Notes under the pieces: model-generated
The model's database searches: none
Told to the model about the DNA's origin: nothing
The model's input: only the letters and a program-made list of their open reading frames with translations
Origin: Candidatus Sulfotelmatobacter sp.
GTDB taxonomy: Bacteria > Acidobacteriota > Terriglobia > Terriglobales > Acidobacteriaceae
Reading direction: 5' to 3'
Length of the DNA: 5,591 bases
Assembly: GCA_030040725.1 (NCBI GenBank)
Contig: JASHTD010000296.1
Location: 1-5,591, forward strand
Translations under genes and position numbers: made by a program
Shown: positions 1 to 5,239 of the stretch, one piece after another
How the letters are laid out: each line of letters starts with the position of its first letter
How positions within the stretch are numbered: position 1 is the first letter of the stretch

Positions 1-868
1 GCTCGTACACGACTCCGTTGACCCCAGTCATGAACGTCATGATGCCGGTTTCGGCATATTTCACGGGAGTCGCCAGGATGGCGTAGCCGCCGGTCATCTT
101 GCCATCCTCGATGTAGCTTCGGGCTCCGCCGGGAGCGTCGTCTCCCTGCGCCGTCAGGATGCGCAGTTCATATCCGTCGATCACTAAAGGCTGGTCCGAG
201 GAAATGGGCGCCAACGACGAATCAGGTAGGTCGCTGAGGCCTGCGAGTGGACTCGAATCCTGCGCGTCCGATACCGGCCAATACAGCCCGTCCTGCTTGC
301 CTGGCGTGCTCATAATGCGCTGAGCGAAGCTCGTGTAGCCGCTATCGACAAAATAAGTCTCCTGCGCATCGGCGACGGCGGCGGAAGCATCGATCGTCAG
401 CAGTTCATTGCGCCCGATGTTGCGCGCTCGAATTTCTTCGGCTCCAGCCACAGCGTCGAAGTACCACTTGCCGGAAGAATTTCTTGCCAGCGGCACGGGG
501 AAAGCAAAGTTGTCAGCGCCGATATAGAGCACGCGGCTGCCATCGGTCATGTCGACCCAGCGGTTCATCTTTTCGTACTTGGAGGCAAAGGTTGTCATTG
601 CAGCTTTGTCGGCAACTTGATCGCCGGTGGTCAATAGCGCCTTCCCGTCGACGCCGAGAATTTTCGCCAGTACGGCCTCATCGCCGCTCCTGGCAGCCTG
701 CTGCAGCGCCGAGCCGGCCTGGGCTGGCGACTGGAAAGTCATCCGGGACTTGCGGGTTAGCGAGTTGCTAGCTCCGATCACCACTATGCCAGCCAAGACC
801 GCAAACGCCAGGCCCGCGATCAGAACCACTTTCTTCCATTTCGATGTTTTGCTTTTATTCGATTTCAT
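1..868 (-). CDS. DUF2950 family membrane-anchored/exported protein (3' end cut by window edge)
   Basis: The reading frame is open for 289 codons from the ATG at 868 to the window edge with no stop, so the C-terminus is missing. A lysine-rich N-terminus (residues 1-13) is followed by a hydrophobic segment (about 14-32), which is either a membrane anchor or an uncleaved signal. The body then carries DUF2950 hallmarks: FQSPAQAGSALQQAA (45-59), LLTTGDQVADK (78-88), an FPVPL segment (123-127) followed by GKWYFDAVAGAEEI (133-146), IGRNELLTID (151-160), KQDGLYWP (191-198), LRILTAQGDDAPGGA (235-249) and GIMTFM (275-280). These cover nearly the whole family, so probably only a few tens of residues are lost. 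The start is fixed by an AAAGGAG ribosome binding site at 876-882, 7 bases upstream. The gene lies 49 bases downstream of a DUF3300 gene with no terminator between, so co-transcription is likely. DUF2950 is often found next to DUF3300, but its biochemical role is unknown. Family assignment is confident; function is not. Confidence 0.93.
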   Translation of the reverse strand, partial: MKSNKSKTSKWKKVVLIAGLAFAVLAGIVVIGASNSLTRKSRMTFQSPAQAGSALQQAARSGDEAVLAKILGVDGKALLTTGDQVADKAAMTTFASKYEKMNRWVDMTDGSRVLYIGADNFAFPVPLARNSSGKWYFDAVAGAEEIRARNIGRNELLTIDASAAVADAQETYFVDSGYTSFAQRIMSTPGKQDGLYWPVSDAQDSSPLAGLSDLPDSSLAPISSDQPLVIDGYELRILTAQGDDAPGGARSYIEDGKMTGGYAILATPVKYAETGIMTFMTGVNGVVYE

Positions 869-917
869 TTTCAATCTCCTTTTGAAAGTTCTTTGATCGT
901 AATATTCGGAAGCCCCG

Positions 918-2765
918 TTACCGACGGCGCCCGCCACCGCCGAAAGAGCGATGTTGAGCCGGTTCGTGCATACGGGCCATGTGCTGTTGCGGACGACGTC
1001 CAGCCATGCTGTTGCGACCACGATTGCTCTCCATGCGGTTGGCGCCTCCGTCTCCGCTGAAGCGGGACCGATTCTGATCAGCACCGCCGAAGTGGCTGCT
1101 GTCATTGCGGCTTTGTCCGAGCATCTGGCTGCCATTCGAACCCGCATTGGTGTGTTGCTTTCCGCCGTTTCCGCCAATCAGTCCACGGTTTCCGTTGTTC
1201 CCGCCGTTGGGCATGTTGGCCGGACCGGTGCCGGGCTTGTCAGGATGCCAACCGCCGTCGGGGCCGAAATATCCGTTCGGGTGGTAGCCGCCGTTCGGGC
1301 CATAATGCGTGTCTTCGCCCGGTTTGTAGTTGCCGTCGGGATGAAAGGTACCGTTGTTGCCATACCACGCGTGATTTTGCGACCCGACGGCGCCGCCGCT
1401 CCAAGGGTGATAGCCGTTGTAGTTCGTGTTGTTCCAGGTGTGGTTATTGATGTAGGTGTTGTGGTTATAAATAATGGTCGTCGAGCCACCGCCCCCGCAA
1501 CAGCCCCAGTGCAGGCCCCACGCGTGCCATCCCCAGCCGAAACCGCCGCCCCAACCGCCGCCACCGAACCAGGCGCCGATCGTGATGGGGCTTCCGAAGT
1601 AGAGACCGACGCCCACCGACACAGGCAGCACCGGCGGTACATAGTACGGCACCACGACGGGCGCGCCATAAACCACCGTCGGGTTATATTGCGGAACATA
1701 AACGACCTGCGGATTCGCCGGCTGGATGACGATCGTGTTCGCAGCCGGGGTGGTCACGGTGATCTGCGAGTTGGATTGCAGCGAGCCGGCGGCTTGCGCT
1801 CTGGCGCGCATGACCTGCACCGCGGCCATCACATCAGACTGCTGATTGGCGAACGCCTGGCCGAGACTCGATGTCCACGACAGGTTATGCGCCAGGTTGT
1901 CGAGCACCGAGGGAAACTGCGTAAGTGCCTTGACGCTGGGATCCCACGACTGCTGGTCTACGGCCTGCGCGAGCGCCTGGCCGGTCAGACTGCGGTTCTG
2001 CGCAAGCCAGTCGTCCGCGTAAGAAATCTGTTCGGGATTGGCTGCTGCCGCGAGCACCTGCGCTACCAGCGCATCGGGATACAACGCGATGGGTGCGACG
2101 AGCGAATTCAGTTGATCGGCTGACAGCGGCGCGGGAGCCGGCGCTTGCGTCGCATTGCCCTGCGGCGCGTAATTCGTCGACTGCTGTGCCTGAGGCTGAG
2201 GTGCCGTTGCCTGCGCTGCAGATTGATACGACGCTTGAGGCTGGTAAGCCGGCTGCGACTGGTACGACGGCTGAGCCTGATACGTCGGGGCCTGATAGGC
2301 AGGTGCCTGATACTGAATCTGCGCTTCGGGAGGAGTTTGGACTGGCTGCGACGAATAGATCGCGCCATTGCTTGGCGGAACCGGGACCACTGCCGTGGCT
2401 GGACGCACCGCCTGCCATGGCGCGTGCCTGCCATGGATGCCATACGTTCCGGACATATTGTCTCCAAAAATCTGCCCGTGAAAATGAAGAACATTTCGTG
2501 TCACCGTATCGAATCGAATGTGGTGCACATTGACTTCCCCTTGAATCGGACCCGACTGATTGGGACCTTCGAAATATCCCGTGATGCGGTTGCCGTACTG
2601 GGCGATCTGGATGTGTTTGATTTCGACGGTGCCGTTCTCGGCGTTGGTGGAATAAATCGTCCAATTGCCCTGTACGTTGTCGGGCGGCTGGTCGGCGAAG
2701 GCCGAAGTGAGGCCCAGCGCCAGAACGATTAAAGCCAGCTTCAACGCGATGTTGATTTTTTTCAT
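918..2765 (-). CDS. DUF3300 family secreted protein with extra N-terminal domain and Gly/aromatic-rich tail
   Basis: This is a 615-residue secreted protein of unknown function. The order is: signal peptide 1-24 (MKKI start, likely cleavage AFA|DQ); a beta-rich domain about 32-121 starting near GNWTIYS and ending near HGRHAPWQAVR; a Gln/Pro/Ala/Tyr linker about 122-214 with YQAPxYQ-like repeats; the DUF3300 core about 215-366 (LVAPIALYPDALVAQVL, WDPSVKALTQFPSVL, and VVYVPQYNPTVVY at 354-366); and a Gly/Trp/His/Asn/Tyr-rich tail 380-615 ending GGGGRRR. The only cysteines are the vicinal pair C422-C423 in the glycine/tryptophan segment. The ATG at 2765 has AGGAG at 2774-2778, 8 bases upstream; an alternative frame entering from 2808 is a shadow. 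It is the first gene of the second unit, behind a terminator (3013-3046) and a candidate sigma-54 promoter (2829-2844), and is followed by DUF2950. It is a paralogue of the DUF3300 gene at 3073-4467. The N-terminal domain is not part of the usual DUF3300 core and looks like a fusion. Confidence 0.92.
   Translation of the reverse strand: MKKINIALKLALIVLALGLTSAFADQPPDNVQGNWTIYSTNAENGTVEIKHIQIAQYGNRITGYFEGPNQSGPIQGEVNVHHIRFDTVTRNVLHFHGQIFGDNMSGTYGIHGRHAPWQAVRPATAVVPVPPSNGAIYSSQPVQTPPEAQIQYQAPAYQAPTYQAQPSYQSQPAYQPQASYQSAAQATAPQPQAQQSTNYAPQGNATQAPAPAPLSADQLNSLVAPIALYPDALVAQVLAAAANPEQISYADDWLAQNRSLTGQALAQAVDQQSWDPSVKALTQFPSVLDNLAHNLSWTSSLGQAFANQQSDVMAAVQVMRARAQAAGSLQSNSQITVTTPAANTIVIQPANPQVVYVPQYNPTVVYGAPVVVPYYVPPVLPVSVGVGLYFGSPITIGAWFGGGGWGGGFGWGWHAWGLHWGCCGGGGSTTIIYNHNTYINNHTWNNTNYNGYHPWSGGAVGSQNHAWYGNNGTFHPDGNYKPGEDTHYGPNGGYHPNGYFGPDGGWHPDKPGTGPANMPNGGNNGNRGLIGGNGGKQHTNAGSNGSQMLGQSRNDSSHFGGADQNRSRFSGDGGANRMESNRGRNSMAGRRPQQHMARMHEPAQHRSFGGGGRRR
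1230..1346 (-). repeat. Coding repeat: aromatic-x-P-(D/N)-G motifs in the larger DUF3300 tail
   Basis: Residues 474-512 repeat short turn-forming motifs such as FHPDGNYKPG, YGPNGGYHPNG and FGPDGGWHPDKPG. Each has an aromatic residue, Gly or His, Pro, Asp or Asn, and Gly. The spacing is close to 5-8 residues, suggesting a repetitive turn structure rather than random low complexity. Confidence 0.7.
2223..2312 (-). repeat. Coding repeat: YQAPxYQ-like linker in the larger DUF3300 protein
   Basis: Residues 152-181 consist of degenerate units of the type YQ(A/S)(P/Q)(A/T/P)(Y), for example YQAPAYQAPTYQ, then QPSYQSQPAYQ. The tract links the N-terminal beta-rich domain to the DUF3300 core and is probably a flexible, glutamine-rich spacer. 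Confidence 0.7.
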
Positions 2766-2828
2766 GACCTTTTCTCCTAACGAAATTCCCGCGACTTCGT
2801 GATTTCATGCCGCTCGAAATGGAGAAAA

Positions 2829-2844
2829 TGCAATCGGCGAACCA
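2829..2844 (-). promoter_or_regulatory. Candidate sigma-54 (-24/-12) promoter for the DUF3300-DUF2950 unit
   Basis: The minus strand reads TGGTTCGCCGATTGCA. Against the RpoN consensus TGGCACG-N4-TTGCA, 10 of 12 defined positions match, including the invariant GG and GC separated by exactly 10 bases. A start site about 12 bases downstream (near 2818) would give a leader of about 50 bases before the ATG at 2765. I saw no convincing -35/-10 sigma-70 pair in the same spacer. No activator-binding site could be identified with certainty upstream. Confidence 0.55.
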
Positions 2845-2992
2845 AACCTGTTTGCTGATTTACATGGAGTTACGGCGTTGCGGTGCTCCCGGACGCTTGG
2901 GAATTCACGGAATCTCACGAACGAAGAAAAGAGATCAGCGGCCGACGCAAAAGGAAATTCCTGGTGTCTTTGTGAGGCGAGATCAGATCGTC

Positions 2993-3008
2993 GCGGGATC
3001 GCGGGATC
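2993..3008. repeat. Tandem 8-base repeat GCGGGATC x2
   Basis: Two exact adjacent copies of GCGGGATC lie immediately beyond the terminator T-tract. They are short and may be chance, but sit about 150-165 bases upstream of the candidate sigma-54 promoter, where enhancer sites are often found. Confidence 0.5.
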
Positions 3009-3012
3009 CTTC

Positions 3013-3046
3013 AAAAAAATGGGTGCAGCTTCGAGTGCTGCACCCA
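3013..3046 (-). terminator. Strong Rho-independent terminator of the SYLF-DUF3300 unit
   Basis: On the minus strand a perfect 10-bp stem (TGGGTGCAGC at 3020-3029 pairing with GCTGCACCCA at 3037-3046, 7-base loop) is followed at once by seven T (3013-3019). It begins 26 bases past the DUF3300 stop codon. On the plus strand the stem is not followed by T, so it acts in one direction only. It separates the two transcription units. Confidence 0.95.
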
Positions 3047-3071
3047 ATCAAGCGAGGGGAGTTTTCTTACA

Positions 3072-3086
3072 GTCAGCCTTGCTGAC
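3072..3086 (-). other. Short hairpin across the DUF3300 stop codon
   Basis: GTCAGC-CTT-GCTGAC forms a perfect 6-bp stem with a 3-base loop that includes the TGA at 3073-3075. It lies 25 bases before the terminator stem. With no T-tract it is not a terminator itself and may be incidental. Confidence 0.35.
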
Positions 3087-4467
3087 GGTTGGGCCGGCCT
3101 CGCATGCTGCCCTGCCCGGGTGTTGTTGAGGAACCTCCTTTCGGCTGATCCGAGTTCGGCTGCGCGTCAGGTTTCACCGGCTGTGCCGATGGCTGATTCG
3201 GACGGTTCGGTTGAGGCCGGTTTGAACCTGGCCGGTTTGAACCTGCCTGACCTGAACCAGGTCGGCCTGAACCAGGTTGTTGCGGCTTGCCAGGTTGTCT
3301 GCCGGGCTCTCCGGAAGGCCGATTCGGACGCGTCCCTTTGTTTCCATCCGGCGTCGTCGGCTGACCTGTTCCCGGCCGATTTTGATGCGGCCTGTTCGGC
3401 GCCTCCGGCTTGCTGGGTGGTCCGGACGGACGATCCGGCACAGGCTTTCCCGGGGTCGGGCTCACGGGTTTCCCGGGCGTGCCCGGTGTACCCGGGACGC
3501 CCGGCTTGCCCGGCGTCACAGGTTTATTCGGAGCACCAGGCCGGCCCGGAGGAACTGGCTTGCCTGGCGAAGGACGGCCGGGAGGATTTCCAGGACGTCC
3601 CGGTCTCGCCGGATAGCTCGGTGGCCGGTAATGGGGTGGGCGATAGCCCCAGTTGCCGCCGTAGCCAGGACGATTGGCCCATACGATCGGTCGCGGACGA
3701 TACCAATAATGTGGCGGCCGATACGGATTGCCCCAGCCGCTCCAATATCCATGGTTGTAGTAAGCGCGCCTTGCTCCCCAATTCCATCCCCAACCGGCCC
3801 ATCCCCACGGACGATTGTCGACAATCAGCGCACCGATTCCGATTCCCACCCCGAACGTGATCACCGGAGCGGTGACAACCGCGCCGGGAACAGGGCGCAG
3901 GTAGACCACAGCAGGGTCGTATTGCGGCACATAGACTACGGTTGGGCTGGCGGGCTGGATCACATAGATCGTCTGACTCGGCGACTGTTGCACCTGTACC
4001 TGTTGTTGTTCATTGCTGCGCAACGCTCCTGAGTCGTACGCCTGAGCGCGCAGCCGCTGAATCGACGCCGTGACGGCCTCCTGATCAGCCGAGAACGCCT
4101 GCCCAATGGCTGCGTAATCGTCGACGTGATCGGCCATCATAGAAACGACCGAAGGAAAATTCACCAAGGCGACAAAAGCGGGATCGAATCCCTGTTTTTC
4201 TGCAGCATCGGTGAGTGCGGTCCCTGTCAATCCGGAATTGGATTCCAACCAGGCATGGACATCGAGGATTTCCTGCGGATTCGTCGACGCCGTGGTGATC
4301 TGCGACAGCAGAGCATCCGGGTAAAGCGCAACCGGAGCCAGCAGTTGATCGAGCTCCTCAGGCGCTGGTGGTGCGGCCGCCTGCGCCGAGAGCAATGGGC
4401 TGATTCCCTGTAATACCAGCAGCAGGATCAGCAGTGAAGTCAGTATGGAACTTGGCTTATTCGGCAT
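3073..4467 (-). CDS. DUF3300 family secreted protein with Pro/Gly-rich basic tail
   Basis: This is a 464-residue secreted protein. Residues 1-30 form a signal peptide (hydrophobic 8-28, likely cleavage AQA|AAP). The DUF3300 core follows directly at about 34-190: LLAPVALYPDALLSQI, FDPAFVALVNFPSVV, IGQAFSADQEAV and, at the end, VVYVPQYDPAVVY (177-189). A hydrophobic glycine patch (200-216) and a Trp/Tyr/Gly/Arg segment (219-286) lead into a long Pro/Gly/Arg/Lys tail (287-464), strongly basic and probably disordered. The tail has five consecutive Gly-X-Pro triplets (320-334) and four GS(G/N)(R/Q)(P/A) pentapeptides (399-418). The start lies 3 bases after the SYLF gene's stop, with its ribosome binding site AAGGGAG (4478-4484) inside that gene, so translational coupling is expected. 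A strong terminator follows the stop. The core is clearly paralogous to that of the 918-2765 gene, but there is no extra N-terminal domain and the tail is unrelated in composition. Molecular function is unknown; a surface or matrix role is inference. Confidence 0.92.
   Translation of the reverse strand: MPNKPSSILTSLLILLLVLQGISPLLSAQAAAPPAPEELDQLLAPVALYPDALLSQITTASTNPQEILDVHAWLESNSGLTGTALTDAAEKQGFDPAFVALVNFPSVVSMMADHVDDYAAIGQAFSADQEAVTASIQRLRAQAYDSGALRSNEQQQVQVQQSPSQTIYVIQPASPTVVYVPQYDPAVVYLRPVPGAVVTAPVITFGVGIGIGALIVDNRPWGWAGWGWNWGARRAYYNHGYWSGWGNPYRPPHYWYRPRPIVWANRPGYGGNWGYRPPHYRPPSYPARPGRPGNPPGRPSPGKPVPPGRPGAPNKPVTPGKPGVPGTPGTPGKPVSPTPGKPVPDRPSGPPSKPEAPNRPHQNRPGTGQPTTPDGNKGTRPNRPSGEPGRQPGKPQQPGSGRPGSGQAGSNRPGSNRPQPNRPNQPSAQPVKPDAQPNSDQPKGGSSTTPGQGSMRGRPNRQQG
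3214..3273 (-). repeat. 15-bp tandem repeat encoding GS(G/N)(R/Q)(P/A) x4
   Basis: Four in-frame 15-base units encode the pentapeptides GSGRP, GSGQA, GSNRP and GSNRP (residues 399-418). The last two share an identical 16-base overlap-inclusive DNA sequence (3215-3230 and 3230-3245), which points to recent slippage or duplication within the tail. Confidence 0.85.
3466..3510 (-). repeat. Coding repeat: five Gly-X-Pro triplets (collagen-like patch)
   Basis: Residues 320-334 read GKP-GVP-GTP-GTP-GKP in the middle of a longer PGRP/PGKP-rich tract (about 287-354). Five triplets are too few for a stable collagen triple helix alone; a polyproline-like extended stalk is more likely. Confidence 0.75.
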
Positions 4468-4470
4468 GGC

Positions 4471-5178
4471 TCACATACTCCCTTGGTTATTCGACTGGTT
4501 CGCCGGGGATTTCTTGTTCAGCTCAGAGAGCAACAAGCTCGCCGACGCGGGTGCCGAGACTTCGCTGTTGAACACGATGTCGTGTGCGCTGATGCTTTTT
4601 CCGTATAGCTTCTTGTTAGCTCCGTTATCCGCACGTAGGGTTGAGCCGGAAAGAGATATACCGGCAAAAAGCCCACGAGAGCGCGAATACGAAAAGATTT
4701 CGGCGCGCAAGGTCGCATCGGTTTCGGCCGACACATTGCGCCCAACCGGACCCGCGGCGACGGATATGTCTCCACCGAGCTTTACCTTACTGGAGAGAAT
4801 GCTACGGGCTGATCGGGGACTCATCAGCAACAGCACAAAGTCGGTCGCCTGTCCGCCGATCTGGAGTCCGAAGCTTCCGCCTTCGAGCGCCATCATGGTC
4901 GGAGCACCCCAGGGACCTTTGAAGTCCTCTCCACTACGGCACGTCATTACGCCTCGTCCATAGCTTCCTCCGAATCCGAACGCGAGCTTGAGGACGGATG
5001 GCAGAACGACTACACAATCCGCTTTGTCAATGACACTCTGCGGAATATCGTCTGGAATGTTTAGAATTTCCTGCATCACCTGTCCTGCGTTCGCAACGCG
5101 ATCCTGTTCCTTCTGTTGCGCGAATACGGGCGAAGCAATAAGAATCAAGAGCATAAGTAGCACACTGATTTTTTTCAT
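4471..5178 (-). CDS. Secreted SYLF (Ysc84-type) lipid-binding domain protein
   Basis: This is a 235-residue exported protein made almost entirely of a SYLF/Ysc84 domain. The signal peptide is residues 1-20 (MKKI start, cleavage VFA|QQ). The domain spans about 29-220 and shows the family pattern: an ADCVVVLPSV segment (53-62), GFGGSYGRGVMTCR (68-81), GAPTMMALEGGSFGLQIGGQ (91-110), FVLLLMS (114-120), KLGGDISVAAGPVGR (133-147), and SRSRGLFAGISLSGSTL (165-181) followed by NKKLYG (188-193). SYLF domains bind phospholipids, notably phosphoinositides in eukaryotes; bacterial secreted members are thought to act at the envelope, but the ligand is not known. Two cysteines, C55 and C80, could form a periplasmic disulfide. 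The ATG at 5178 has a GGAGG core at 5187-5191, 8 bases upstream. The gene lies 61 bases downstream of the small membrane protein gene and almost touches the DUF3300 gene. The Ser/Asn/Gln-rich C-terminus (222-235) encodes the next gene's ribosome binding site. Family call very secure. Confidence 0.95.
   Translation of the reverse strand: MKKISVLLMLLILIASPVFAQQKEQDRVANAGQVMQEILNIPDDIPQSVIDKADCVVVLPSVLKLAFGFGGSYGRGVMTCRSGEDFKGPWGAPTMMALEGGSFGLQIGGQATDFVLLLMSPRSARSILSSKVKLGGDISVAAGPVGRNVSAETDATLRAEIFSYSRSRGLFAGISLSGSTLRADNGANKKLYGKSISAHDIVFNSEVSAPASASLLLSELNKKSPANQSNNQGSM
4478..4484 (-). promoter_or_regulatory. Ribosome binding site of the DUF3300 gene, embedded in the SYLF coding end
   Basis: AAGGGAG lies 10 bases before the ATG at 4467 and inside the last codons of the SYLF gene, whose TGA is at 4471-4473. 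Ribosomes finishing SYLF would terminate on top of this start, which is the arrangement expected for translational coupling. It also decides the DUF3300 start. Confidence 0.8.
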
Positions 5179-5225
5179 AAATTTATCCTCCCTGGTTTGG
5201 TTTTCCTTTCGGCAAAATTGGCGGC

Positions 5226-5239
5226 TGCGATTTCTCGCA
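5226..5239 (-). other. Intercistronic hairpin with GAAA tetraloop
   Basis: Directly after the stop codon of the 88-residue gene, the minus strand reads TGCGA-GAAA-TCGCA, a perfect 5-bp stem capped by a GNRA tetraloop. There is no T-tract, so it is not an intrinsic terminator. It could protect the 3' end of a processed transcript or be incidental. Confidence 0.45.

Larger units (their letters stand above)
2766..3012. other. Intergenic spacer between the two units (terminator excluded)
   Basis: About 247 bases hold no credible gene. Short open frames here on both strands lack ribosome binding sites, and the minus-strand one runs through the terminator stem. What it holds: the sigma-54-like element (2829-2844), the ribosome binding site AGGAG (2774-2778), a tandem 8-base repeat GCGGGATC (2993-3008), a GGAAATTCC near-palindrome around 2953-2961, and an imperfect direct repeat GGAATTCACG/GAATCTCACG around 2900-2920. 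The upstream half is where an activator of a sigma-54 promoter would be expected to bind, but I cannot assign a site. Confidence 0.6.

Noticed and set aside
869..917. Terminator or promoter between the larger DUF3300 gene and DUF2950
   Set aside because: No stem with a T-tract and no recognisable promoter element in these 49 bases; only the DUF2950 ribosome binding site is clear.
951..2123. Long plus-strand open frame (390 codons) opposite the larger DUF3300 gene
   Set aside because: It lies antisense to a clear coding gene, is Val/Ala/Arg-rich as expected of a GC-rich shadow frame, has no ribosome binding site of note and no recognisable domain.
1885..2808. Minus-strand 307-codon open frame overlapping the start of the larger DUF3300 gene
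   Set aside because: It shares the strand but is another frame. The protein is Arg/Ser/Gly-rich with no family features, while the overlapping frame has a signal peptide, a ribosome binding site and the DUF3300 core.
2805..3085. Small open frames on both strands in the spacer
   Set aside because: The minus-strand frame crosses the terminator stem. Neither has a plausible ribosome binding site or protein-like composition.
3466..3510. True collagen domain
   Set aside because: Only five uninterrupted Gly-X-Pro triplets are present and the flanking Pro/Gly tract breaks the three-residue register.
3120..4032. Plus-strand open frames opposite the Pro/Gly-rich DUF3300 tail
   Set aside because: They mirror the low-complexity tail and core of the real gene and have no independent domains. 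The collagen-looking plus-strand frame at 3410-3616 is the reverse reading of the PGKP repeat.
4445..4963. Plus-strand 172-codon open frame opposite SYLF
   Set aside because: It is antisense to a secure SYLF gene and has no domain or ribosome binding support.
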